Source of the DNA: Hippasteria phrygiana
Lineage: Eukaryota; Echinodermata; Asteroidea; Valvatida; Goniasteridae
Length of the DNA stretch: 64,000 nucleotides
Assembly: GCA_037893225.1 (NCBI GenBank)
Contig: JAZGUH010000207.1
Location: forward strand, 62,001 to 126,000
Direction of reading: 5' to 3'
Every line of letters begins with the position of its first letter. Positions within the stretch are counted from its first letter, which is position 1. A model generated the notes under the pieces. The model made no database searches and had not been told where the DNA came from. It worked only from the letters and a program-made list of their open reading frames with translations. This document shows positions 1-11,058 of this stretch, piece by piece. The position numbers were made by a program, and so were the translations under genes.

Positions 1-391
1 TTCAAGTTTTATTAAAATATAAAAACAATATTTTCTCTGCATCTGTGTACGTATTACTGTCACTGTTGAAAAACATTTACATTTTGTACATAGTATAGGG
101 GGTGTCCTAATTGGGGATTTGAAGGGGGGGGGGGGGGGGGCTGCAGGGGCGGTGGAACACTTTTGAAAGGGGGGGGGGGGGGGGGCAGCAGTGCCGGTCG
201 GCCGGCTTCCCCTTTCTGTTTTTCTTTATGCAGAAGAGCCAAAAGTGTGGGGGGGGGGGGGGCCATTTCCCCCAAGTAGAAAACAGTTTTTTTTTTTTCA
301 GTAATGGTTTAAAAAAAAAAAAATAGAAAACTTTTACCTTGGGGAGGTTTCCCATTCTGCAAAATATTCATGTTGTGTCCTTTGGTCATGC
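1..391 (-). repeat. Interspersed repeat, inverted partner of 6,115-6,482
   Basis: Read on the minus strand, this stretch matches 6,115-6,482 over almost its whole length, including the A/T-rich end, the GGCCGGC-containing middle and the segment ending near TTTCCCATTCT. The copy begins at or before base 1, so its outer edge is unseen. Long G runs at about 124-142, 170-186 and 248-262 produce spurious proline-rich reading frames. The pair may be two insertions of one family or the terminal repeats of a ~6.5 kb element. Confidence 0.75.
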
Positions 392-1640
392 TAATTGAAA
401 ATGAAAATCCGTTTAATCAATGATCTGTTGCATCTTTTGAATCGATTTGGGGACTGCAATATCACCGAAAGCCATCTTGAAAAAAAATTGACAAAATCTC
501 GAGAAAAAAAATTAGGCGGTCATCTTGGAAAATATTGCCCAGGAATGATATACAAATCGAAGTTTAAAAACTCGGGGGAAATCCTCCGTCCTTTTATTCG
601 ACACGACACTATATTTTTCCGCGCTACGCGCAGTTACATTTCAATTTTAGATAGATTATGAACGCATAGAAACTAAAAGTGACCACCCACGTTTCCGAGA
701 TAATTTATCATGCGTGACAGAAACTCGGATATTAAAGATGTTTTTCTTAGTTTCCATAGATAAAAAAGACGTCTTTCCGTTTTACAGGGGTCTTTCGGTA
801 TCACTGTAGTAGATGCTTAAAAGGAAAAACAAATCTCTGACCTATTTCCTGGTCCCTGGGAATTAATTATTTTTCCCCTCTTTCTTTCACCAAAAAGGAA
901 ATTAAAACAGACGCATAATTCTCGATTAAAGTCGATGAAAAAACGCAACATGGTTTAATATGGTTAATTATTACGGTCGGGTTCATGCCTGTAATACATT
1001 TTGGAACATCGCTTAATGTTCCCGATAATGCTAGCCGCCCAAATTCTATTTTCCTGCGTACATGCAAGAATAAACGAAACTATTCTGATGGTTGCTTGAT
1101 TAACATTCAAGATTGTAAAAGCAAAACCGTGTCACCGTGAAATTTTGGTTATATTTTGGTCGATCATAATACTTGTGCAAGCCAGACTATACTGAAACCG
1201 AGTAGGCCTATTCTTTGACGCATTTCCCGTATTTCACAATTCACTTTCCCGCTGGCCTTTCAGGGGCGGATCCGGGGGAGGGGTCTAAACCCCCTTGCTG
1301 TGTCATCATTGGGGGGTTGGGGAGGTTTAGTTTATAGACTCAAATCAGCCACTGTTCTTTGGTCTTTTATTTAGTGGGTAAAATCTACTTGTAAGAAAAG
1401 ATTCCATCGGGTCCAGTAGCGCATTTACTGGAAGATTATGGGGTTACATGGCGCCACCAACGACATGAAGAGCACCAGCCAGCCCCCACCCCTCCCAACC
1501 ACCCCACCCTTGCCTGTCAAATTATTTTACCGACGGGAAATGTGTTGGGGGTCAAGTTTGTTTGGCAATTTTGTAGACTTTTTTTTATCTCCTTTCCCAG
1601 CAAAACTTCTCGGATTCAACGGTTTTGACAATAAAGTTGA
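392..1640. other. Non-coding stretch, no gene seen
   Basis: Only short reading frames without recognisable domains. A G-rich patch at about 1,263-1,330 (GGGGCGGATCCGGGGGAGG) resembles the patch at about 19,447 and is probably the edge of a dispersed repeat. No splice-linked exon was found. Confidence 0.5.
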
Positions 1641-1655
1641 TAACATGTCACACAT

Positions 1656-1978
1656 GTTTTTTTTTATGCAAATCGCCCATCACAAGCCTAACTCGAGGTG
1701 TGGGGCTACAGAGGAATATGTGGAAGAACCAGCCCCGTACCTCACACAATGGAGCTATAAAAAGGATAGCTCCATGCTCACACTGAAACAAGACAAGATA
1801 ATCTAATCTCTTCATCACAGCATGAATAGGGTCGGGATGGGGAACTAGTCCACATTTAAATAATGCCTCTACCCAGTGTTGTAGCCAAAGGACTGGGCTT
1901 GAACCCACAACCTGCAGAATTACCCACATACCTTGAATTCAATGTGCCAAACCACGAGGCAACGGCACTTTCACAAAG
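1656..1978 (-). repeat. Probable tRNA-derived SINE with LINE-like tail
   Basis: On the minus strand the head (about 1,978-1,885) reads like a decayed tRNA: an A-box-like TTGCCTCGTGGTTTGG followed by a B-box-like GGGTTCAAGCCC. The distal part (about 1,660-1,715) resembles 13,200-13,260, next to the minus-strand LINE relic, and ends in a T run on the plus strand. A tRNA head joined to a LINE-shared tail is the usual SINE structure; the pairing with that LINE is inferred. Confidence 0.55.
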
Positions 1979-3284
1979 GTTTGCATAGGTGTAGATCTGG
2001 GAGGGGTGGGTGGGGTAAGGGAAATATCCCCCACTTTGTGGCGTGGCTGGGAGAGGGAAGGGCCCATACGAGGCCACAATTTCCAATACCATAAAATAAG
2101 ATTACAGTTGCTATGTCCTTACATTTTGCTCATGGCACCCCAACAATTTTAAAATTAAATAGCTGATTAATTTTTCTAGCAGTATTAAAATTATTAGTTT
2201 TCCAATGAGATATTACATGAGACCCCTAAACGGAAACTCCGCTTACATTTATTTAAACGAAAAATTAATGTAGAATTATTGAGTTCCGCATGGCAGATCT
2301 TGTGAACTGAGGCGTAAAACTAGCGGAATTAAATGTAGAAAGCCATTATTGGTTTACACCATCGGGGCCTGTCAGTGCAAACAAGTTATCTTATCGTAAC
2401 AAAAAAAATACGAAGAAAAAATTGGGTTCGGTTTTTTTCTTTCACCCTGTATTATGTACAGACATAATTTTAGTCAGAACACATTGAACCACAAATTTTG
2501 ATGCTCGGAAGTGTTTTTTTTTTGTCAGGGAACAGCACGCTTTCCACGAGCGGCCACGTTTATCATCATTCCACGTCGTAAAAATCTTGTAGACTAATGA
2601 TAGTGATAATTGACAATTCAAGACGCAGTTCTTTTTTAAGTTGCAACAAAATGAAAGAAATTCGGAGAGTACATTATTTTACACACACGTCAACATAACC
2701 ATGGAAACAGCGCGACACAGATCAAGTGGCTATAATTCGAAACTGACTTGCCCAAATCTTCCGGTTTTGTGGACAATGTAAATTTTGCAAAAAGAAAAAG
2801 AAAAACCAAAATGTTAAATTTAAGGCAAGATTTTATTCCTTTAATTCTGAACTGTTCAAAGTACGTTTTTCAGACAGCAGTTTTACTAAAACGTATGCAA
2901 AGGCTCAAGTGATGATTTTTCTGAATGCATCACTGAAGGAAACTATTGCGGGGCATCCCCACCCCGGGGGACATATTCCCTTTATATAATTCAAAGGCCT
3001 ACTACTTCACAACTAGAACTACCCCCACCCATGCGCTAAAAAACACCGCAATTCTGCCCCACGGACCAAAGACAAGCCTCCCACTTTCAAAATGTTCCAC
3101 TACTAAAAGGGTCCTTTTGTACATGAGTTTTGTACTTGTGGTCCTATCATTATTGCACACATGTTTATGAAGTTCAGGATCAGCTCATCATTGGAAGTTC
3201 TGTCGTATAATCCCTTAGTTGTAGAATTCCACTGAGTACCTGAAAATGAGTTTCATTTTCATTATTTCACCTTTTATTCAATAG
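1979..3284. other. Non-coding stretch, no gene seen
   Basis: A/T-rich DNA with no convincing reading frame. The pyrimidine-rich end (about 3,255-3,284) ends in AATAG and serves as the acceptor of the exon proposed next. Confidence 0.45.
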
Positions 3285-3332
3285 GTTAATGCTGCGGACG
3301 CAGGCGAGGACGACTTGTATGATGAACTTTGA
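3285..3332 (+). CDS. Possible terminal coding exon with acidic C-terminus
   Basis: A pyrimidine-rich tract ending in AATAG is followed by a phase-0 reading of 15 residues, VNAADAGEDDLYDEL, then TGA at 3,330-3,332. Downstream DNA looks like a 3' UTR, with AATAAA at 3,531-3,536. The short acidic tail with aromatic and leucine residues is typical of a protein C-terminus, but I do not recognise the protein and found no upstream exon joining it. It could be a real last exon with the rest outside the window or hidden upstream, or a chance acceptor. Confidence 0.35.
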   Translation, partial: VNAADAGEDDLYDEL

Positions 3333-3530
3333 TGTGGGGGGGGGGGGGGGGGGGGGGGCCACAGGAGGGCAACTCGATAGTAATTGAGGTTTTTTTTTTT
3401 TATCCGGAAAGTGTACTTATGTTTTTGTGTAAAAGGCCTATTATGTAGTTCCAGGTTTGTGTTCTTTTTCTTAATACTGAAATTTATGTTTCTGCTTTAT
3501 GTATAGTTTCAATGTTTAAAGACGCTTTGA

Positions 3531-3536
3531 AATAAA
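3531..3536 (+). terminator. Candidate polyadenylation signal AATAAA
   Basis: Canonical hexamer about 200 bases after the TGA of the proposed terminal exon at 3,285. The A/T-rich context makes chance occurrence possible. Confidence 0.3.
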
Positions 3537-3717
3537 TGTATATAAATGTATATATGTCAATAGAGTAATACACACAAAAATGTTGTCCTGTTATTCTTTT
3601 TGTATTATTGGAACAAAAACCAAATTGGGTCACTTTTGAAAATCCTATTTTCCAAAAAAGCGTACGTGTTTTTCTGTTTTGTATTTACTTGCAAATTTAA
3701 TAAATGAAATGAAATGA

Positions 3718-3790
3718 AATACTCAGCAGGCAATGACATTTTATTGTTTATATTGTCTATAAAGTCCTTCATTGTAATTTCACAAAGTCC
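3718..3790. repeat. Copy of the kinesin-remnant exon/intron junction (15,797-15,868)
   Basis: CTCAGCAGGCAATGAC and the following T/A-rich segment match the end of the kinesin fragment and the start of its intron at 15,797-15,868 (both contain TTTTATTGTTTATATTGTCT and AGTCCTTCATTGTAATTT). This shows a dispersed duplicate or a shared repeat at both places. Confidence 0.6.
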
Positions 3791-4039
3791 AGTAAGAATT
3801 GACGAGGACCCTGACATTTTGGTTAATGGGCAAATTTTAGTGGCAATGTGTTTATAGGGACTCTGGCTAACCAAAAAGCTAATCAAATGCAACCATTGAC
3901 GATTAGTAGATGGAAAGCGCTCCCCTGGGGTAACGGCATTTCACGAGTGGGGGGGGGGGGGGGGGGTGGGAGAGCTCCCTTCTCCCAATACGATCCCCGT
4001 CAATCCAGTTGTATAATCCCGGTGTAGGCCTACCTGTAC

Positions 4040-4330
4040 TGAAGCGGGTATTGTTTTAATTTTGGACACTGATAATAAATAGTAGAAAATTTCGGCTTTT
4101 ATGCTTATCGTCTGATGATTTTCCTGACCGGATATTTATTTTAAAAAGACGAGGCCATTAGTTTTTCCACCCATAACCATTAAAGATTATTATCGAGTAT
4201 TCCCATCCCCCCCCCCCCCCCCCCTCCCAGCCAAAAACGAAAATATAATTTGAATTTGTTTCCCGGGGAGGCGCGCGGATAGCCTGGGGCGGTCTCGGGG
4301 GAGACTGACAAAATTTAAGATTTATCAAAG
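4040..4330 (+). repeat. Dispersed repeat, copy 1 (copy 2 at about 5,420-5,830)
   Basis: Shared blocks in the same order and orientation: ATTTTGGACACTGA-AATAA, a C-rich run, then TTCCCGGGGAGGCGCG followed by a CAGGGGC/CTGGGGC block. Copy 2 has a shorter C stretch. No coding content. Confidence 0.6.
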
Positions 4331-4946
4331 ATCCTAGAAGGGGGAAGATTGGTCACTGTGTATCTTTTTGTACAGCGCCCGATGAAACGCTATGACGTCA
4401 CTATTTTGGACTATGGCGAAGGGCGCCCCTAACCGGCCCTAGCGATTGATAGGTAAAACGAGAATGCAGCATCGGGTGTAAAAGGCGAGCGGGGTTTTCA
4501 TTGATGAAGAAAAAACTTCACAAAGACGACGAAATGAAGAGACAAATAAAGGAATAAGGAAATGATTAATAATAATATCACGGAGGTACCGCCATTATAA
4601 TACTTGTAGTTACGTGTTTTAGTGATGATAATTTCTATAAATCAGGGAATGCATTTGTACAATGTCGTTTAGTTATTGAGATGATGAGACCACTATCAGA
4701 TTTTATTCTATCCTTATGGGTGGATTATTTTATGTATATAAAAAAAACATCTTTGTTTTTACGGGAAGTATCCATATTTGATTGTTTTTAAATTATAAAG
4801 TCATGTTTGTACTTCAACTATTTAATGAAGCTAAATGAAGCATTTGTTGTGCGATAAGGTTCTTTTCAGAACCCGTACCTCACGTTAGTTGAGATAAACA
4901 CATGGTGTTACCGCAAACTGAAACGAGGTTTTATTTTTTATTTGGA
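4331..4946. other. Non-coding stretch, no gene seen
   Basis: No reading frame with a recognisable domain and no clear repeat beyond short A/T tracts. Confidence 0.45.
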
Positions 4947-5042
4947 AATACTATTTTAAGGAACAATTTCTCTGAGAAATAACGTTTTGTGTTATGGCAC
5001 AAAACGTTATTTCTCAGAGAAATTGTTCCTTAAAATAGTATT
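4947..5042. repeat. Perfect 45-bp-arm palindrome (hairpin, fold-back MITE or small-RNA precursor)
   Basis: Arms 4,947-4,991 and 4,998-5,042 are exact reverse complements with a 6-base loop (TTATGG). The lack of any mismatch implies a recent origin or selection on the structure. No coding content. Confidence 0.9.
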
Positions 5043-5060
5043 AGTACAGTTATATTTGTT

Positions 5061-5092
5061 TTTATATCGATATCGATATCAATATCGATTTC
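5061..5092. repeat. ATCGAT-rich palindromic microsatellite
   Basis: A run of overlapping TATCGATATCGATATC units just downstream of the hairpin. Confidence 0.7.
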
Positions 5093-5233
5093 CACTTGCA
5101 AAGTCAAATAGGACCAATTTTAAAGCCAAAGTTTATCAAAAATGTATTATTTAAAATTTAAAAAAAAGTTGTGGGTTTACAATTAATGGTAATCAGTTTG
5201 GTGCAGCCATTTTGGGCTATATTTAGCATATAT

Positions 5234-5401
5234 AGCACGACATGGGGCAAAGGGGACCCCTCTTTTTGTGTTGGTCATTGTGTTCCAGGAATCTCAGGAA
5301 TTATTTTCAGAAATCTAGGGGTATGTGTTAGGTTACAATTGTCTGGAGTGTGTGTAGGGTATAGTGACAAAAGGGGGTACCCCTGTGCCCTATATCGTGC
5401 T
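5234..5401. mobile_element. MITE family M1, copy 1 (copy 2 at 22,699-22,869)
   Basis: Ends are inverted: AGCACGACATGGGGCAAAGG on the left and, on the right, the complement of AGCACGATATAGGGCACAGG. The same ~170 bp body (with TTGTGTTGGTCATTGTGTTC) recurs at 22,699-22,869 in the same orientation. No coding capacity. Confidence 0.75.
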
Positions 5402-5419
5402 GGGTATCCTATTTAATGT

Positions 5420-5830
5420 GGGCGAGCAGTTAATTTTTTACATTTTGGACACTGAAAATAAGAAAAGGCCGGACTTCCAAAAAACAACATTGCATTCAAC
5501 AGCAATGACAATTTCCAATGACGTCCAAATGGACTCAAGTTCCACTTCGGACAATATTTGTACAGCTACCCAAAATTGTCCTGGCCGGATAATTGTTTTT
5601 AATAAAAGAAAACCATCGGGTTTTTTCCCACCAGAACAAAAAAAATGTTGAATATTATTGTCAAGGATTCCCGTCCCACCCACCCCCCAAAACAAACACA
5701 ACATAAATGCGATTTTCCTCGATATGAAAATATATTAAAATTTATTCCCGGGGAGGCGCGTAGATAAGAGGGCGCGCCAGGGGCCAAGACCAGGGCGGAC
5801 TCGGAGTACTCCATTTTGAAAAGAAGTCTG
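5420..5830 (+). repeat. Dispersed repeat, copy 2 of 4,040-4,330
   Basis: Carries the same ordered blocks as copy 1: the ATTTTGGACACTGAAAATAA block near 5,440 and the TTCCCGGGGAGGCGCGTAGA block near 5,748. It begins immediately after MITE M1 copy 1. Confidence 0.6.
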
Positions 5831-6114
5831 CGAGGAGAAATTTTGCCTGCTGTTCCCCCCCCCCCCCCCCGACTGTTTGATCTGTTTTTCTGCCTTACTA
5901 AAAAATCTAAGAGTAGTCGGCGAATTTGAGGTCAGAGGGCAGTAGAGGTGGTTTTACCTAAAAGTGCTCATTTGCCTGGTTTGTTTAACGCGATGTCGAT
6001 GGCGGGCAATAAAGGCATGTGTATTTTAAAGTTCCAAGTTGCATCGCAAAGAGTTTTAAAGTTTTCAGCAAAATTTTTGAAAGGTCGGGGGCCACTTTTT
6101 ACATGGCCTGGACA

Positions 6115-6482
6115 GTATGATCAAAAGACACAACAAATATTTTGTAGAATGGGAAACCTCCCCAAGGCAAAAGTTTTCTATTGTTTTTTAAACCATTGCC
6201 GAAATATTCCCCCAACAAAAAACCCCAATTTTTTTCAACTTGGAGGAAAACCCCCACCCCCACTTTTGACAGTTCCGCATAAAGAAAAACAGAAAAGGGC
6301 AGCAGGCCGGCCGGCACCGGCGCTGCTTTGCCCCCCCCCCCCCCCCTTTCAAAAGTGTTCCGCCACCCCTGCAATCCCCTAGGACACCCAGGCCTACTAT
6401 AAATATGCAAAATACGTTTGCAAAGATACGTACACATAGATGCAGAGAAAATATTGTTTCTATATTTTAATATAACTTGAAA
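6115..6482 (+). repeat. Interspersed repeat, inverted partner of 1-391
   Basis: Reverse-complement match to the first 391 bases, ending at the A/T-rich AATATAACTTGAA. Contains a C run at about 6,331-6,347. The long open frame over it (5,948-6,382) spans repeat and homopolymer and is not treated as a gene. Confidence 0.75.
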
Positions 6483-7018
6483 CAGGGATTCAATATTGGC
6501 TTTTTTGCCCTTCACATCCGTATGTTTCTATACAAAAAGGCAATTATTGAATTTACATCATCCCGATGCAAGATTACACCCTTTAGAAACAAAGACATTT
6601 GTAAAAGGCACTATCATAGCAAATTGGGGGTGCGCATTTACGGGTAAAATGTGAATCGGGTACCTGTTAAAACTTCAGTACATGTTCCTGAACCTGTCAT
6701 TGTGAGATAAGGTGATTAAATTGAATACTGTAAATTGAAACTAGTGTGGGATATGAATTACACAATTGGTTTCGATTTTGGAAAAACGGATATTCAAGGA
6801 AACCTTTAACAAAATTAAGCCTTCCATTTTTGTGACATGCTAAAAACAACTTGAACATCTTCAAATTTGCTCCATGGTCTAATAATTGTAACTGCATTCA
6901 CTTGCTAGTGGTCTTCTTTGAATATGAATAGCACACCCATCCATTTTTTCAACATTAAATCAGATAACCGTTAATCAGGATAACCGGATTTTGAAATCTG
7001 ATTTCTCCCACCACTAAC
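6483..7018. other. Non-coding stretch, no gene seen
   Basis: No recognisable domain on either strand and no obvious repeat. Confidence 0.45.
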
Positions 7019-7157
7019 CAGTAGCGTATCCAGCTTTTTGTGCCAGGGAGGGCAAACAACATCTGACCCGTCTTAAAACAGTCCTTTTTTTAATGATGCC
7101 TCAAATGCCCTTTCCCCCCCCCCCCCCCCCCCCCCCCCCATGTTGGATACGCCACTG
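7019..7157. mobile_element. MITE with CAGTRGCGTATCCA inverted ends
   Basis: Left end CAGTAGCGTATCCAGC and right end reading CAGTGGCGTATCCAAC on the other strand. The ~139 bp interior contains a C run of more than 20. No target-site duplication is evident. Confidence 0.65.
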
Positions 7158-8180
7158 CTGTTGACTGATACTACATTAATATTTCTAAAGCTTAGAATAT
7201 GTGTCATTCATTAAATTAGGGTCCAATTTTGGTGTCCCTGTTACATCTGACATGTATAGGATTTTACAATTCAGGACTCATTCTTTAATTAGTGCCTTCT
7301 ATCTTGAAGGGTGATCATGTAAAGCAGTTTACCTGCCAAACAAGTAAAAGAAGTGTGAAGTCAATTTTAATGATACTTGATGGGAAATTACACGTCAGGT
7401 GTAAAGGGGACACCAAAACATGTCACACTTTTGGATCCCTAATTTATAGAACGACCCATGTGCCTATCGATGAATCCCGAATTGATGAAAACAGCACCAA
7501 TCTGCGCACTTCCATGTTGGAAAGCGAGGATCTCATGCGAATTAAAAACTTACTATGTTAAACCTGCACTGCAATTTATGGCGCGATTGAATTTGTTGAA
7601 TAGCACTGTTTGTTTATTCTCAAGAGCCTTGCTTTCAACCTGAAGTGTGCATACAGGGCTAATGTGAAATTCCTCTATTCCTAAAGTTCTAACATAACTT
7701 TGGATCAAACAGAGAGCCCTTTATTTAATTAATGTAATTGTGCAATACACATGGTGCCGTATTTGCCTAGGCACGCTAAATGGTATGGTATAATGTAGTA
7801 CAGCTTGTTGCCATGGATAGACCAATCACCATCCAGGATTCAAATTAGCTTGAAGACATTATAATGTAGTGTTCGGCTACTTAAGTAATATTTCTAAATA
7901 ATAAACGGCAAGTTGTTGCAAATGTTTTGTAACGTCCCCTTCTAATATTGCATGTTAACAGAAAATAAAGCACAGCATCTTTCAAATTGTATATCGGTGC
8001 TTACTGATAAATTGAATTTAACTGAAAAAGTATAAACTTGTGAACAAAGAAAATGGGCAACCCAGCCTGTTGGAAATGTAAAAACTAACTGGCAGTTTCA
8101 TTGATATTGTACCCATGCACATCCACACTGTACATCTCCATCCAACTTTTTTTCCAGTACAACTACAGCTGGGTGTAAGT
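7158..8180. other. Non-coding stretch, no gene seen
   Basis: Two short overlapping plus-strand frames near 7,292-7,643 have no recognisable domain. Nothing else stands out. Confidence 0.4.
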
Positions 8181-8290
8181 GTACGGTCCATCCCGGTTGT
8201 TGCCACCCTCCTGCCGTGTGTAAGAGTTCCACTGAGGAGTCCGAGGTATTGTACGGTCCATCCCGGTTGTTGCCACCCTCCTGCTGTGTG
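8181..8290. repeat. Direct repeat, 40 bp twice, 70 bp apart
   Basis: 8,181-8,220 and 8,251-8,290 start with GTACGGTCCATCCCGGTTGT and differ at one base. They lie beside the glutamine/arginine-rich minus-strand fragment at about 8,270-8,371. Confidence 0.85.
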
Positions 8291-8371
8291 TCTCTGTTCT
8301 TCCCGTCTTCTCCGATCCCTCTCATCAGCCCGTTGCTGATATTCAAGTAGACTCACTACTCGCCTCATCAA
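8270..8371 (-). pseudogene. Charged coiled-coil fragment, possible C-terminal exon of the SANT-like remnant
   Basis: Minus-strand translation gives LLEYQQRADERDRRRREEQR, a glutamine/arginine/glutamate-rich helix. Myb/SANT-like proteins of the Harbinger-associated or ZSCAN29-like type often end in such a helix, so it may belong with the exons at 9,231, 9,498 and 12,791 on the same strand. The link is inference; the surrounding direct repeat has altered whatever was here. Confidence 0.3.
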
Positions 8372-9230
8372 TACCAGAGGTTTTGCTCGCCCGTGCCTTC
8401 TTTACAATGGCTATAACAAATGACAGTGAGTAAAAATCCTCTACTTTAAAAGGTAATATAAAACATTTGCAACCATCACAAACCAAAAATAATGAATTAT
8501 TATAGAATAGCTTACTTGACTAAGTAAATAATCTCAAGCAACCTGTGAAACCATGGCACCTGGTGAGCTGTCATTTTTGTTTTAAATGGTATTTTTATAT
8601 TAATTTCCAGTGATTGTCAGCCAGCCATTGCTGGAAATAGTCTAGTTCCCAGACTTTATAATCCTCAACATCTATATATCTGAAAAAGGGTCATAGACCA
8701 AACTACAAGAACATTAATTTTTATATTTTCCAAACATCTACACACAGGCAACTTTAAATTGGTCAGCGTTACAGTATTTGCTATAAAATACTAACCTCCA
8801 ATTCCATTCATTTCTGAAAATTACAGCAAAAGCAAATGTTTTATACTACATTAAATAGTTCCCTCACTTGCATACATGTACAAGAAAATCATTAACCCTA
8901 CAATTTCCAAATCCTCAAAATTTCCTTTTTTTGCCAAATGAATGACTTTGGAAGTTGAAGCATCGGACGATTTTGTAGGATTGAGGTCATTTGCCTCTGA
9001 GGAAAATGGAGGATCCAATCTGTTGCTGGATAATTTGGTTACTGGGCATCTATCCAAACCCACTGGAGTCTTTTGCAGGATTCAGGCAGCGGTCCCCAGT
9101 ACCAAACATTGGAGCAGTTTGGAATCTGAGGATATTGAAGGATTCATGTTACATGTAGGACAAATGATGTAGGGAGTTCGGGTTCAAGTGTACTATACGT
9201 AAATTCTTTGGCAATGCCTGTAAAAGTTAC

Positions 9231-9340
9231 CTTGAAATTTGGTTCTTGATGATGATGATGATGCTGCCTTGGCCATCGTCTTGTCTCCATGAGAATCAGT
9301 TTCAGGATCCATTGATGTGGTTTATCAGATGTATCAAAGT
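9231..9340 (-). pseudogene. Possible exon of SANT-like remnant (frameshifted)
   Basis: On the minus strand a TTTCTTTCAG acceptor precedes 9,340 and a GTAACT donor follows 9,231. The first part reads FDTSDKPHQ. A second frame, one base out of register, reads MDPETDSHGDKTMAKAASSS. Both look like acidic linker sequence, so one indel has probably broken the exon. It joins in phase to the exon at 9,498-9,614. The serine run comes from a (GAT)n tract at about 9,246-9,263. No function can be assigned to this piece alone. Confidence 0.35.
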
Positions 9341-9497
9341 CTGAAAGAAAGATTACAATTGTTAACCAATCCTTTTTGGTTGGTTAAATAAAATATAAGC
9401 TTCAGTATTGTCTTCAAAGGGAAAGAGGTCCTTTACTCCCAAATTTTGATTTACAAAGCTCTAAAATATTTCTAGCACCCGATGGAATTACATTTAC

Positions 9498-9614
9498 CTT
9501 CAGAATTGTCAAAATCATCCAAGTCTTGACTCTGGTCGTCCTCTGTACATACGTAGTCTCCATGATGTCATTGTCAAGATGGTAGCGATTGTCTATCACT
9601 CATGGGGCATTGAC
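9498..9614 (-). pseudogene. Possible acidic exon of SANT-like remnant
   Basis: Minus-strand translation includes DYVCTEDDQSQDLDDFDNSE immediately before a GTAAAT donor. An acceptor-like TTGTATCAG lies just beyond 9,614. The upstream half is open only in another frame, so an indel is likely. It joins in phase to 9,340-9,231 across a ~157-base gap. The acidic linker suits a protein with an N-terminal Myb/SANT-like domain such as the one at 12,791-13,148, which lies upstream on the same strand. Confidence 0.35.
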
Positions 9615-10678
9615 CTGATACAAGATTTTAAAAAGGCTACATATAAAATACATGAATCGCACATTTGGCCAATTAACAAAAACATTTGATCATCCCCACC
9701 CAGATCCTTTTTTAATATTTGTTTTGCCCCCCCAAAAAGCTAGATTTATTTTAATGCATTTTGCTTTGTCTTTGTACCGATTTCATTTCCAAATATTTAA
9801 GACTTCTACAAAATTTCTTAATGGAATGCTAAATTACTCGAAAATGAATAGTCCTACACTTGATGTCAATTTTGCAGCCTTTTCTATTTAGACTAGGTTA
9901 TATTTGTCTATTTCAGTCTTTTTATGCTATTGAGAGGTGTCCCTAACTACACTTTACCCTAAGATGCACCATGTAAAACCAGACAGGCAGAAAAATATTC
10001 AGGGTAGCCACTGATTGTTTGGCCAATGAAACAAAATGTGTGAACAATTTGTAAAACCTTACCCAACACTTTCAAGTTCTTCAGGCTTTCCTGATATGTA
10101 CCCTACTATCAGCGATTACTTCCTTAGCGGATGTAGTGTGTTGCTGAATTTGAGTTTTTCCATTGGAGGCAATGGTAGTGGTTGCTTGGTTAGCAGTCTC
10201 GGAAGACTTCACCATGGTTGAGTTGGCCAACATCGTACAATCATTCGTGCCGTCCCTCTGTTGGATCTCAATTTCTGTAGTACTCTACCAATTAGGCTGA
10301 AAGGGGGAAAAACATGGCATAAAAGTCCAACCATGACTGAAAAGCATCAATAAATTCTGCTTGTGTGTCCATCTGCCAAACTACATACCAACTGCATTTT
10401 GCATTTAATCTGGAGGCAAAAGGTCAAGGTTCAGTAAATTTGTACCAGTCTATGGAAAACACCTTCGTCCAAGGACCACTCACATCTACAGGTATCATTG
10501 AAATGCTTGCTCTCCAAATCAGCCTCTACATTTTCAGTCCCTGCTACTGTAAATGTGAAGCAGAAATCCATACATTTCTCCAAAAGAATTAAAGAAATTT
10601 CCTAAAATCTGGATGCATAGAGACACCATAGTATGCATCTTTCAAGTGATGCCAAAAGCACCCTTTAGAAATCAACTT
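9615..10678. other. Non-coding stretch, probably intron of the SANT-like remnant
   Basis: Short frames only, no recognisable domains. It lies between candidate exons on the minus strand and upstream of the DIRS relic, so it is probably intronic or repeat-derived. Confidence 0.35.
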
Positions 10679-10927
10679 TCATGCAACATTAAATGTTTCC
10701 GTCTTAAATTGGTGGTATTCGACATTGTAGTCGAATTGCTTCAGATTCAAAATAAGTCTATGGAAGCCATTTTTCTTGGGCACTAACAAAATGCTTGATA
10801 CAAATTCACCATCCTCTGTAACTGCATTTTCCAAAACCTGCTTTTTAATTACGTTTTGGATTTCCTGATAACTGTTGATGGTTAAATTTAAATATTGGCA
10901 TAGTGTACTGAACAGGTGCAGCACCAT
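10679..10927 (-). pseudogene. DIRS-like retrotransposon RT fragment
   Basis: The 82-residue minus-strand frame contains EIQNVIKKQVLENA, GEFVSSILLVPKKNG, HRLILNLKQFDYNVEYH and FKTETFNV, the run-in and first motifs of a DIRS-type reverse transcriptase. A stop follows and none of the later RT motifs or the tyrosine recombinase is recognisable nearby. It is a short relic, probably inside the intron of the SANT-like remnant. A Ty3/gypsy origin is less likely because the NLKxFNxxVEYHHFK-type motif is DIRS-like. Confidence 0.65.
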
Positions 10928-11058
10928 CTGAATTCAATTGTGCAACCTGCTGCCATCTAATATTTCACTATCTGAAGTAATGCGTCTCCATTTTTATATA
11001 TATATTTGCTCACTCTACCAGAATAATACAGTGGATTTTTGCTCAGATTCATTGAATG

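Noticed and set aside
60..355. Proline-rich open frames on the minus strand
   Set aside because: They are translations of poly-G runs in a dispersed repeat and have no domain.
5948..6515. Two 138-144 residue frames on opposite strands
   Set aside because: They span the inverted repeat and its poly-C run; composition is homopolymer-driven.
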